A DNA stretch of 64,000 bases, taken from an uncultured SAR116 cluster alpha proteobacterium (GTDB taxonomy: Bacteria > Pseudomonadota > Alphaproteobacteria > Puniceispirillales > Marisalimonadaceae). This document shows positions 29,836 to 38,416 of this stretch, piece by piece; position 1 is the first letter of the stretch, and each line of letters opens with the position of its first letter. A program made the translations under genes and the position numbers. The DNA is taken from the NCBI GenBank assembly GCA_902558885.1, contig CACEFQ010000009.1, forward strand, positions 1-64,000. The letters run 5' to 3'. The notes under the pieces are model-generated. The model searched no databases, was not told where the DNA came from, and worked only from the letters and a program-made list of their open reading frames with translations.

Positions 29836-30579
29836 ATGACTTTTGATCCAATTACTATTTTTGCAATTTTAGTAGCTTTTGCTTTAGGAGGAACACTGAA
29901 AGGTGCGACTGGTGCAGGAGCACCTATAATAACAATACCTGTTATAGCTGCATTTTATGACGTTCGAATAGCAGTTATCATAATGGTAATACCAAATTTA
30001 TTAACAAATATAAGTCAGATTTATCAATTTAGAAAAACAATTCTTCCAATATTTTTTACTTTTTCATTTGCTTTAGGTGGCGGTGTTGGCGCCTTCGTTG
30101 GGACAATTTTATTAATCAATTTACCTATTAAAATACTTACAATTTCAGTTGCATTAATTGTGATAATTTATATAGCACTCAAGTTAATTGTTCCTACGTG
30201 GAAATTAACCTATCAAAGAGCTACTAAATTAGTTTTTATAATGGGTACTGGAGGTGGTGTACTACAAGGTAGTGCTGGCCTTTCAGCTCCAGTATCTATA
30301 ACTTTTTTAAATTCTATGAAATTAGAGCGAAACCAGTTTATACCAACCATTTCAGTTTATTTTGGTGTTATGTCTATTTTTCAAATTCCTACTTTGTATT
30401 ATTATGATTTTTTTAATTTTGAGATAACTGTTCTTAGTGTTATTTCTACAATTGTTTTGATTTGCTTTATGCCAGTTGGTTCTTGGTTTGCTAAAAATAT
30501 GTCAAAAGATATTTTTGATAAAATCATTCTATTTTTATTAGCATTTATTGCTTTAAGGATAATTTATTTAAATTTTTAA
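29836..30579 (+). CDS. TauE/SafE-family (TSUP) membrane transporter
   Basis: 247 residues, about 7-8 hydrophobic segments, with the repeated glycine-rich family motif (LGGTLKGATGAGAPIITIP near the start and VLQGSAGLSAPVSITF in the second half). The family exports sulfite, sulfoacetate or other small organic anions. It follows the quinone-oxidoreductase-like gene by 7 bases and ends the operon; its stop is 6 bases from the convergent FecR gene. Likely exports a product of this operon; substrate not known. Confidence 0.85.
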   Translation: MTFDPITIFAILVAFALGGTLKGATGAGAPIITIPVIAAFYDVRIAVIIMVIPNLLTNISQIYQFRKTILPIFFTFSFALGGGVGAFVGTILLINLPIKILTISVALIVIIYIALKLIVPTWKLTYQRATKLVFIMGTGGGVLQGSAGLSAPVSITFLNSMKLERNQFIPTISVYFGVMSIFQIPTLYYYDFFNFEITVLSVISTIVLICFMPVGSWFAKNMSKDIFDKIILFLLAFIALRIIYLNF

Positions 30580-30585
30580 ATTTTA

Positions 30586-31296
30586 TTAATTGTGTTTATT
30601 ACCACATACCAACTTTCCATTTTGAGAAATACATCCATATTGAAGATTGAAGTTTTTATTTTTATTCTTTGAAGTTTTAGGTAACTTAACCTTACAATCT
30701 TTTAAAATTTTTTTAGAAAATCTGCTAGTATCTAACAATTTTTTTTTAGAAACTTTTCCATTATTTGTTAATTCTAAAATAGTAAATGAGGATAAACTAA
30801 TTTTGTTAACGTCATCCTTATGGATTATACTTAGATTATTTTTGAAATTAGTTATTTCTAGATTATTTTTTTTTGAGAGAATAATAATATCCTTAATATT
30901 TTCTAAATTGTATAAAAAGAAATTTAAGTTGTATTGCTCATATGATTTTTTGTTTATTGAAAACAATATTGAGCCTTTTTTGAAATCAAAATATATTTGA
31001 TTTTTATTCTTTGATACTTTTAAAGATGAATTTGAAGAAAAACATAATTTTGTATTATCTTGGAAAACAATTGTAGCAGGTTCTTCCCTGGTACTTAAAT
31101 AATCACCAGATCTTATGTTAGTATCTTCATTAAGAAAAAATCTCTTTCCATGTATATTTAATACGTAAACTTTGTTTTTAATTTTAGATACATTAATTTC
31201 AGAAAAAGAAGCATTGGGTAAAATAGTTATTAGTGAAAAATATAATAAGTATTTAAAAATTTTTTTATTTACAGAATTCAAATATAAGGTAGCCAT
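30586..31296 (-). CDS. FecR-domain exported protein
   Basis: 236 residues from the ATG at 31296. Signal peptide: Lys-containing start, hydrophobic YLLYFSLITILP, likely cut after NASFS. The body has the FecR-type beta-domain (LNEDTNIRSGDYLSTREEPATIVFQDNTKLCFSSNSSLKV). Cysteine pairs near the C-terminus (CKV..., GCISQNGKLVCG) may form disulfides in the periplasm. A longer frame starts at 31341, inside the BMP gene; the shorter start gives a better signal peptide but its ATG lies in the hairpin at 31288-31312. No sigma factor or TonB receptor gene is near, so it is an orphan FecR-like protein. Confidence 0.7.
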   Translation of the reverse strand: MATLYLNSVNKKIFKYLLYFSLITILPNASFSEINVSKIKNKVYVLNIHGKRFFLNEDTNIRSGDYLSTREEPATIVFQDNTKLCFSSNSSLKVSKNKNQIYFDFKKGSILFSINKKSYEQYNLNFFLYNLENIKDIIILSKKNNLEITNFKNNLSIIHKDDVNKISLSSFTILELTNNGKVSKKKLLDTSRFSKKILKDCKVKLPKTSKNKNKNFNLQYGCISQNGKLVCGNKHN

Positions 31297-31312
31297 AAAA
31301 TTTATGGCTACC
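31288..31312 (-). terminator. Hairpin after the BMP binding-protein gene
   Basis: GGTAGCCATAAA and TTTATGGCTACC are a perfect 12-bp inverted repeat with one central base, 10 bases after the BMP gene stop (31322). The T-rich tail TTATATTTG on the minus strand is only moderate. The arm contains the likely ATG of the FecR gene (31294-31296). It may end or attenuate the transporter mRNA and also control FecR translation. Confidence 0.6.
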
Positions 31313-31321
31313 CTATTAAAA

Positions 31322-32431
31322 TTAACCAGGAACTTTCCCATTTACACCTTGTAAATAATAATTCATACCCCATAAAGCTCCATCATCAAGGGCTTTGCCT
31401 GCAGGGATGATTTCTTTACCTGTGTTGTCAATTAATGGTCCTGCAAAAATATTTATTTTTCCACTCTTAAGACCATCTAGCGCCTTTTGTGCTTTTTGAG
31501 CAACGTTTGCTGGCATGTTTTGGAATTTAGAGATCACTAACATGTCTGATTTCAGACCACCCCATACATTTCCGGGCCAATGGTTAGGACCATCACCGGT
31601 GTTCCATTTTCCACTTCTTAGTTCCTCTATTTTCTTAATATAGTAGGGACCCCAGTTATTAATTGAGGCGAATAATTGAGCTTTAGGGGCAAACGCTGAC
31701 ATATCTGTTGATTGGCCAAAGCCCATAGCTCCATTTTTCTCAGCTATTTGAAGCATAGCTGGTGAATCTGTGTGTTGCGCTAATACATCAGCTCCTTCAG
31801 CGATATGAACCTTAGCAGCATCAGCTTCTTTAACAGGATCATACCATGTGTTTGCCCAGATAACAGATATTGAAGCGTCTTTATTTACCGACTTTAATCC
31901 TTGAGCAAAAGCATTAATTCCCATTATGACTTCAGCTATTGGATAAGCTCCAATATATCCAATTTTATTAGTTTTGGTCATTAACCCAGCTACTACACCT
32001 TGTATATATCTGCCCTCATAAAACCTGATATTACCAGTTGCAACATTCTTAGACCTCTTATAGCCTGTAATATGCTCAAATTTTACATTTGGAAATTCTT
32101 TAGCAACCTTTAAAGTTGGTTCCATATAACCAAATGAAGTTGTAAAAATAATTTCATTTCCTTGTTTTGCTAATTCTCTAATCACTCGTGTAGCATCAGG
32201 TCCTTCAGGAACATTTTCTACTACAGACACTTTAACATCTTTGCCAAATCGTTTTTCAACCATTTGTTTCCCAAGCTCGTGGGCATATGTCCAGCCATGA
32301 TCACCTGGTGTTGTTAAATAAACAAATCCTACCTTTGTTGGACTTCCAGCAAAAGCACTCGAAATTACAAAAAATAAAACTGATATACTTAGAGTAATCA
32401 GTGAAAAAATACGCATATAAAATTTTATCAT
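31322..32431 (-). CDS. BMP-family ABC transporter substrate-binding protein (nucleoside/purine type)
   Basis: 369 residues. Signal peptide with hydrophobic SLITLSISVLFFVISSAFA, then the BMP/PnrA fold: KVGFVYLTTPGDHGWTYAHE, IIFTTSFGYMEPTLKVA and GAYPIAEVIMGINAF. The family binds purine nucleosides or related bases in the periplasm. AGGAG lies 6 bases before the ATG. It is last in the operon, after the ATPase and two permeases, and is preceded by a 108-base gap that could carry its own promoter. A 12-bp hairpin follows the stop at once. Confidence 0.92.
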   Translation of the reverse strand: MIKFYMRIFSLITLSISVLFFVISSAFAGSPTKVGFVYLTTPGDHGWTYAHELGKQMVEKRFGKDVKVSVVENVPEGPDATRVIRELAKQGNEIIFTTSFGYMEPTLKVAKEFPNVKFEHITGYKRSKNVATGNIRFYEGRYIQGVVAGLMTKTNKIGYIGAYPIAEVIMGINAFAQGLKSVNKDASISVIWANTWYDPVKEADAAKVHIAEGADVLAQHTDSPAMLQIAEKNGAMGFGQSTDMSAFAPKAQLFASINNWGPYYIKKIEELRSGKWNTGDGPNHWPGNVWGGLKSDMLVISKFQNMPANVAQKAQKALDGLKSGKINIFAGPLIDNTGKEIIPAGKALDDGALWGMNYYLQGVNGKVPG

Positions 32432-32539
32432 AACAAACTCCTAATTTAATCTTAAAATCTTAGATTGAATCTTTAAAATAACAATAAAAAAAGATTAATT
32501 TTTTATAAAATTTTATAAATGCAAATAAATTCTACAATT

Positions 32540-33451
32540 TTATTGATTGCCAAAAAAAGGTTTACCAAGTGAAGACGGCACAACACTATTATTTTTTGAA
32601 AGTCTTCCAGAAATCATTGTTAATGCAATAATAGTTGCTATGTAAGGCATCATTGATAGTAACTGTGAAGGAATAGGCCAACCCCTTGCCTGTCCAACTA
32701 ATTGTGCAATAGTTATTCCTCCAAATATTAGAGCTCCAACAATAATACGCCAAGGGATCCAAGAGGCAAATACAACTAAAGCTAGCGCAATCCAACCTCT
32801 ACCAGCAGTCATACCTTCTGACCAATGGGGTGTTAAAACTAGAGGAATATAAGCTCCTCCAATTCCTGCACACATTCCACCAAAACAAGTAGCATACCAT
32901 CTTATTTTTTTTACTGGATATCCTACTGAATGTGCGCTTTGATGATCATCTCCAACTGCCCTTAAAATAATCCCTGATTTTGAATATTTTAAAAAGAAAG
33001 ATATAAAAACAATGATTGCTATTGATAAATATGCGACAAAATCTTGTTTGAATAAAATACTACCGATTAAAGGTATATCTGATAATAAAAAAATTTCTAT
33101 TTTGGGTAAGGAAGGTATGGTTTTGCCAACTAGAGGCGCCCCTGCCAAACCTGTAAGACCAGTAGCAAATATAGTTAAACCTAGACCTGTAGCAACTTGA
33201 TTAGTCATGAAATTAATTGTAAATACAGAAAAGATTGAGGCCATTAGCACACCTGACAATGCTCCTGCAACTATTCCGTAATAAGGATTTTCAAGCCATA
33301 AAACTGCTCCTAGAGCACCTACAGCTCCACTTAACATCATTCCTTCAACCCCAAGATTTAAAACCCCACTTTTTTCAGCAATTAATTCACCCGCTGCTGC
33401 AAGTAATAATGGGATTGAAGTTGCTATAATAGTTAATATTAATGCTTCCAT
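32540..33451 (-). CDS. ABC transporter permease (BMP-type importer, second subunit)
   Basis: 303 residues with about 8-9 membrane segments and the family motif EKSGVLNLGVEGMMLSGAVGA near the N-terminus. This is the NupQ/YufQ-like subunit of the BMP-type nucleoside importers. The ATG overlaps the stop of the other permease by one base. 108 bases of AT-rich sequence separate it from the binding-protein gene downstream. Confidence 0.9.
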   Translation of the reverse strand: MEALILTIIATSIPLLLAAAGELIAEKSGVLNLGVEGMMLSGAVGALGAVLWLENPYYGIVAGALSGVLMASIFSVFTINFMTNQVATGLGLTIFATGLTGLAGAPLVGKTIPSLPKIEIFLLSDIPLIGSILFKQDFVAYLSIAIIVFISFFLKYSKSGIILRAVGDDHQSAHSVGYPVKKIRWYATCFGGMCAGIGGAYIPLVLTPHWSEGMTAGRGWIALALVVFASWIPWRIIVGALIFGGITIAQLVGQARGWPIPSQLLSMMPYIATIIALTMISGRLSKNNSVVPSSLGKPFFGNQ

Positions 33452-34530
33452 TATTTTTTACCTTCAGACCACTTAATTTTGTATTTTTGAAGAGTTTCGC
33501 CCGTTAACAAAAAGAATAGTAAGATACCTTCAAATAAACCAGTCACGACTTTTGGTATGCCCATTGTCATTTGAGCATTATCAGCACCAAGCTTAACTGT
33601 TGCTATAATTATTCCAGCAAATAAAATTCCAACAGGGTTTAATCTGCCAAGAAAAGCAACAATTATTGCTGTAAATCCATAACCAAAAGAAACTTCTGGT
33701 TGTAATTGACCTATATTTGCTGACACTTCAATTACTCCAGCTACCCCAGCTAAACCACCAGATAATAAAAGGACAGTTATAGTAATTGAATTTTGTTTAA
33801 AGCCTGCAAATTTTGCAGCTTGCGGTGCAGATCCTAATACATTTATTTTAAAACCACCTAAAGTTTTATTTATAAATATCCAAGAAATAGGAATTAATAA
33901 TATAACAAAAAAAATTCCATAATGAAGTTGTCCAAGGAAACCAATCCCTGGAAAAGGTATTTTATTGATTAAAGCCCCGTCAGGATATGGTTTAGACAAT
34001 GGAAATCCAAAACTCATTGGATCGCGCAACGGTCCTCTTACAATAAAATCTATAAATAACATTGCAACATAAACCAGCATCAAGCTTACTAAAATCTCAT
34101 TTACATTTAATTTAGTTTTTAAAATTGCTGGTATAAATGCCCACAATGCTCCACCTATAAAGCCAGCAAGTATCGTAATTAGTAAAAAGAATTTTGATTC
34201 AATATTTGGAAATGACAATGCTACAAAACCAGCTAACAAAGCTCCCATAATAAATTGACCTTCAGCTCCAATATTCCAAACATTAGATTTAAAACATAAC
34301 ATTAAACCAGTGCCGATGATAATTAGTGGGCAGGCCTTAACTAATATATCACTAATACGATCTATTCTTGAGAAAGGAGATACAAAGATTTGATATAGAG
34401 TTTCTAGTGGGTTATAACCTAGAAACGTAAAAATTAGTAAACCAAAAAATATTGTAAAAACTATTGATAATATAGGTGCTATTATTATCCAGTTTTTTGA
34501 AACTTTATCCCTTGGTATAAAAGAAATCAT
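33451..34530 (-). CDS. ABC transporter permease (BMP-type importer, first subunit)
   Basis: 359 residues, about 9-10 membrane segments, NupP/YufP-like. Family signs: NVWNIGAEGQFIMGALLAGF and the C-terminal GYGFTAIIVAFLGRLNP. Overlaps the ATPase gene by 4 bases and the second permease by one base, so the three are translationally coupled. Forms the membrane channel with the second permease. Confidence 0.9.
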   Translation of the reverse strand: MISFIPRDKVSKNWIIIAPILSIVFTIFFGLLIFTFLGYNPLETLYQIFVSPFSRIDRISDILVKACPLIIIGTGLMLCFKSNVWNIGAEGQFIMGALLAGFVALSFPNIESKFFLLITILAGFIGGALWAFIPAILKTKLNVNEILVSLMLVYVAMLFIDFIVRGPLRDPMSFGFPLSKPYPDGALINKIPFPGIGFLGQLHYGIFFVILLIPISWIFINKTLGGFKINVLGSAPQAAKFAGFKQNSITITVLLLSGGLAGVAGVIEVSANIGQLQPEVSFGYGFTAIIVAFLGRLNPVGILFAGIIIATVKLGADNAQMTMGIPKVVTGLFEGILLFFLLTGETLQKYKIKWSEGKK

Positions 34531-36083
34531 TTAATAGGTTCCATTTTTTGAAATTTTTTATTTTTACCACCCATTAGCAATCCGACATCCGTTGCTGTTA
34601 TATCCCTGACGTCAAATATTTCACTTAAAACACCTTCATTGATTACACAAATCTTATCTGACAATTCAAAAATTTCTTCTAAATCTTGACTTATTAAGAT
34701 CACTGCTTTTCCACTTTGAGAGAGATCTAATAGTTTTTGCCTAATTGCAGTTGCTGCTCCAATATCAACACCCCACGTCGGTTGAGAAAAAATTGCAACT
34801 TTAGGATTGTTGGCTAAAGATCTTCCCAGAATAAATTTTTGTAAATTTCCTCCAGATAATTGACTAGCTAAAGGATTTGTTTCGGGACACCTTACATCAT
34901 TATTTTTAATAATTTTTTTACTCTCATCTAAACTTTTTTGAGGATGGTTTAATAGATTAGTTATCCAACTTTTAGTATTATTATATTTGAAGAAGTAAGT
35001 AAGGAATGTGTTTTCACTTAATGTTAGATTTGGAACTGTAGCGTGAAAAGTTCTCTCTTCTGGTATTGTTTCAATTCCAAGTTTCCGTCTTTCATTGATG
35101 TTAGTTTTACCAATAGGCAATTTATCTAAAAGAATCTGGTGGTTGTCCTCACAATCAATTTCACCACTTAAAATTTCCATTAACTCCACTTGTCCATTGC
35201 CAGCAATTCCGGCAACACCTAAAATCTCTCCATAATTCACTTGTAAATTAATATTGTTTAGTGAAATTCCAAATTCATGATCTTTTTGTTTGTTTAAATT
35301 TTTCACCTCAAATGCGATGTTTTTTGAATTTGTTTTAATAATTTTTTTAAGTTGAGTAATTTTTTTACCAACCATTGTCTCTGCTAAAAAATTAGTTGTT
35401 GTTTTTTTAGCATCAATTGACTCAATAGATTTTCCAGATTTTAAAATAGTTACTTCATCAGCTAACTCAATTATTTCTTCTAATTTATGACTGATATAAA
35501 GTATAGAACATCCAGAAGATGCAAGTCTTTTTAAAATTTTGAATAAATTTTTTATTTCTTGAGGTGTGAGGACTGAAGTTGGTTCATCCATAATTAATAA
35601 ATTTGGATTTTGCATCAAGCATCTAATAATCTCAACTCTTTGTTTTTCTCCAACAGACAACTCACTAACTAATTTTAAAGGATCAACAAATAATTCCCAT
35701 TCTTTTGACAATTTCGAAATTTCATTAACTACTTCTCCGAACTTAATTTTATTATCGAGTGCTATTAAAATGTTTTCTGCAACTGTAAGAGCAGGGAAAA
35801 GAGAAAAATGTTGGAAAACCATTCCTATTCCGTTTTTCCTGGCTACGTTGGGCGATGTTATAGAAATTTTTTGGTTATTAATTTCAATTGATCCACTGTC
35901 TGGCTGGAGCACACCATAAAATATTTTTACCAAAGTTGATTTGCCTGCACCATTTTCTCCCAAGAGTGCATGTATTTGTCCTTTAGCAATAGAAATATCA
36001 ATGTTTTGATTTGCTACAAAATTACCAAAGGATTTACAAATTTTTGTTGCTTTTAGAAGAATATCTAATTCTTTTTTTGCCAT
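34527..36083 (-). CDS. ABC transporter ATP-binding protein, two-domain (BMP-type importer)
   Basis: 518 residues from the ATG at 36083 (AGGTG 5 bases upstream); an ATG at 36098 is in frame but has no ribosome-binding site. Two fused nucleotide-binding domains: the first with Walker A GENGAGKSTLVKIF, signature LSVGEKQRVEI and Walker B LLIMDEPTSVL; the second with a degenerate P-loop GIAGNGQVELM and signature LSGGNLQKFI, as in RbsA/NupO-type sugar and nucleoside importers. First gene of the operon. With the BMP protein and permeases it makes a purine/nucleoside importer, likely feeding the xanthine/urate genes at 54-64 kb. Confidence 0.92.
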   Translation of the reverse strand: MAKKELDILLKATKICKSFGNFVANQNIDISIAKGQIHALLGENGAGKSTLVKIFYGVLQPDSGSIEINNQKISITSPNVARKNGIGMVFQHFSLFPALTVAENILIALDNKIKFGEVVNEISKLSKEWELFVDPLKLVSELSVGEKQRVEIIRCLMQNPNLLIMDEPTSVLTPQEIKNLFKILKRLASSGCSILYISHKLEEIIELADEVTILKSGKSIESIDAKKTTTNFLAETMVGKKITQLKKIIKTNSKNIAFEVKNLNKQKDHEFGISLNNINLQVNYGEILGVAGIAGNGQVELMEILSGEIDCEDNHQILLDKLPIGKTNINERRKLGIETIPEERTFHATVPNLTLSENTFLTYFFKYNNTKSWITNLLNHPQKSLDESKKIIKNNDVRCPETNPLASQLSGGNLQKFILGRSLANNPKVAIFSQPTWGVDIGAATAIRQKLLDLSQSGKAVILISQDLEEIFELSDKICVINEGVLSEIFDVRDITATDVGLLMGGKNKKFQKMEPIK

Positions 36084-36148
36084 TAAAACACCTGACATAA
36101 TTAAAGTTTAATAAATTAAAAATGAGGATAACAAAGAAATATAAGTAA

Positions 36149-36334
36149 TCAATTCTTTTGTTTTGAAGTTTTTAGTATAAGAAAAATTAAAATGGCAACT
36201 GATATAAATATAATCGAAATAAATAAATTGAAGTTACTAACATGCATTTTGTTAAACCCACATGCAAATACTATAGCTGTTGTAATAATTATCATTAACC
36301 AATGAATAGGTTTCCCTAAAAATATTTTATTCAT
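36149..36334 (-). CDS. Small two-helix membrane protein coupled to TRAP permease
   Basis: 61 residues with two hydrophobic segments, about residues 12-26 (WLMIIITTAIVFACG) and 37-54 (LFISIIFISVAILIFLIL), and a Lys-rich tail. Its ATG overlaps the stop of the TRAP permease (ATGA at 36331-36334), so it is translated from the same mRNA. Not recognised. The TRAP permease already has its small DctQ-like part fused, so this could be a structural accessory subunit rather than DctQ itself. Confidence 0.6.
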   Translation of the reverse strand: MNKIFLGKPIHWLMIIITTAIVFACGFNKMHVSNFNLFISIIFISVAILIFLILKTSKQKN

Positions 36335-38346
36335 GTCGATGCCTTCAACTTGAAATTTAGTTTTCCTTGTAAATAGTAAATAATCATTAGAATGAGTGCA
36401 CCTATTAAGTTGAAGTAAATACCATCTATCCCATAAATATTTTGCAATGGTGGAATTAATAGAGTTACTGAACCTATCAAAGCTAAGGTTCGTTTAAATA
36501 CATTCAATTTACCATTAAACCAACCCTCAAGGCCTAATGTCATACACCAATAAGCTAAAAGAACTGAAATTAAACTATAAATACTCCATATAATTGGTCC
36601 CTCCATCAACAATGAAGGGTTGTAAACAAATGCAAAGGGGACAATATATTTAGCTATTCCAACCTTGCTTGATTCAACAGCCGTTGACATTGGAGGAGAC
36701 TTTGCTATTGCCGCTCCTGCAAACGATGCCAGCGCAACGGGCGGTGTGATTGTTGAAACAACCCCAAAATAAAATGCAAACATGTGAGCTGCAATTGGTA
36801 AGATACCAGATTCAATTAATGAAGGAACTATGAGTGCAGCAACAGTGATATACACAGCAGTTGTAGTCATTCCCATTCCAAGAATAATAGCAGAGATTGC
36901 TGTTAAGCATAACAAGATGAATAAAATACCACCCGATAGATCTATAACTGATTGTGTGAATTTAAGACCTAGACCCGAAACAAAAACTGAGCCAATAATT
37001 ATTCCAGCACAAGCACACGCTATTGTAACTGGAACAGTTGATTTGATGCCACTTTCAAATGCTCCCAAAATGTCAACAACTGACATCCTTGTATTCTTTT
37101 TAATAAAACTTAGAATGATAACTGACACAATACTCCAAAATCCAGCTGTCATAGCTGTTTTGCCATAAATCAGCAGACCAATTAGAACAGCTAGTGAAAG
37201 CAACATATGGCCTCCACCCTTAAGAACTTCTATTACATTTGGTAAAACAGACTTGTCAATTTTTTCAATTCCATGTTTTTCTGCTTCAACATGAACCATA
37301 AAATATATTGTAGTAAAATATAAAAATGCAGGAATTATTGCTGCTAAAATTACATATGAATATGGAGCTTCAAGAAATTCAGCCATTATGAAAGCAGCTG
37401 CACCCATTATTGGAGGTGTAATTTGTCCACCTGATGAAGCACATGCTTCAACAGCTGCAGCAAACTTAGCTCTATAACCATAATTTTTCATAAGTGGAAT
37501 AGTAAATGATCCAGTGGTTACAACGTTTGCAACAGCTGATCCATAAACAGTGCCTGTCATTCCTGATGCAACAACAGCAGCTTTTGCTGGACCACCAGTT
37601 CTATGTCCGGTCATTGCAATAGCAAGATCAACAAAAAATCTTCCTACTCCTGATCTGATAAGTATACCTCCAAATATTATAAAAAGGACAATATAAGTTG
37701 AAGCCACATAAAGTGGTATTCCATATATTCCATCAGATGTCATAAATAAAGTGTCTATATATTTTGCAAGTCTTGTTGGAGGGCCATAAAAAAATCCAAA
37801 AAATTTATTAGCATAAAGAGCGTGTAACATAAAAAAACCTGCTACCATAACCATTGCCCATCCTACGGCTCTTCTTGTTGCGTCTAAAACTAAAAAAATC
37901 AAAATGGAACCAACTATTATGTCGCCAATATATTTGTCTCCATATCTCATCATGAAATTTTCAACATCCCATGTTGTCCACAATTGAACAAATATTATTG
38001 AAAGTATTATAGTTAAATCATATCCATACCCAAAAACCCTTAATAAATTTCCTTTTTTGTCATCATTTATGAAAAGTGGATCTTTGATACTATTTCTAAA
38101 TAATGGATATATAAAAACAGCTAAAACCATCATTGATGATAGATGAATAGACCTAAAAGATCTTCCTTCAGGTGTGCCATAAACAGCTACAAATAGATGA
38201 TAAAATGCTAGTCCTACAGACAACCAAGTGCAAAGAACAATTATCCAATAATAGATTGTTTTATCTTTGTTCCATTCTAAGAGTTCATCAAGAAAACTTA
38301 ATTCCTTAATTTCATTATAAACAAGTTTTTTTGAAGTTTCAGCCAT
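36331..38346 (-). CDS. TRAP transporter fused permease (4TM plus 12TM), TAXI type
   Basis: 671 residues, very hydrophobic. The N-terminal third holds the small DctQ-like part, the rest the DctM-like part with GGPAKAAVVASGMTGTVYGSAV, ACASSGGQITPPIMGAAAF and VSTITPPVALASFAGAAIA, typical of fused TAXI-TRAP permeases. Uses a cation gradient to import an organic acid delivered by the TAXI protein. It is downstream of the binding-protein gene with a terminator hairpin between them, and upstream-coupled to a 61-residue membrane protein. Confidence 0.93.
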   Translation of the reverse strand: MAETSKKLVYNEIKELSFLDELLEWNKDKTIYYWIIVLCTWLSVGLAFYHLFVAVYGTPEGRSFRSIHLSSMMVLAVFIYPLFRNSIKDPLFINDDKKGNLLRVFGYGYDLTIILSIIFVQLWTTWDVENFMMRYGDKYIGDIIVGSILIFLVLDATRRAVGWAMVMVAGFFMLHALYANKFFGFFYGPPTRLAKYIDTLFMTSDGIYGIPLYVASTYIVLFIIFGGILIRSGVGRFFVDLAIAMTGHRTGGPAKAAVVASGMTGTVYGSAVANVVTTGSFTIPLMKNYGYRAKFAAAVEACASSGGQITPPIMGAAAFIMAEFLEAPYSYVILAAIIPAFLYFTTIYFMVHVEAEKHGIEKIDKSVLPNVIEVLKGGGHMLLSLAVLIGLLIYGKTAMTAGFWSIVSVIILSFIKKNTRMSVVDILGAFESGIKSTVPVTIACACAGIIIGSVFVSGLGLKFTQSVIDLSGGILFILLCLTAISAIILGMGMTTTAVYITVAALIVPSLIESGILPIAAHMFAFYFGVVSTITPPVALASFAGAAIAKSPPMSTAVESSKVGIAKYIVPFAFVYNPSLLMEGPIIWSIYSLISVLLAYWCMTLGLEGWFNGKLNVFKRTLALIGSVTLLIPPLQNIYGIDGIYFNLIGALILMIIYYLQGKLNFKLKAST

Positions 38347-38382
38347 TGCAAAGATAATTTAAAGGTTAGTCATAAGAAAAAA

Positions 38383-38406
38383 GAAAGGCACTTTTCGGTG
38401 CCTTTC
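38383..38406 (-). terminator. Hairpin between TAXI gene and TRAP permease
   Basis: GAAAGGCAC and GTGCCTTTC form a 9-bp stem with a 6-base loop, followed on the minus strand by TTTTTTC. This is a good rho-independent terminator, 11 bases after the TAXI gene stop. Because the permease gene follows on the same strand, it probably acts as a partial terminator that keeps permease levels below those of the binding protein. Confidence 0.8.
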
Positions 38407-38416
38407 TAAAAATATT

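Noticed and set aside
32589-32795. Minus-strand frame inside the second BMP-type permease as a separate gene
   Set aside because: It is an out-of-frame shadow of a well-supported permease; no start signal or conserved sequence.
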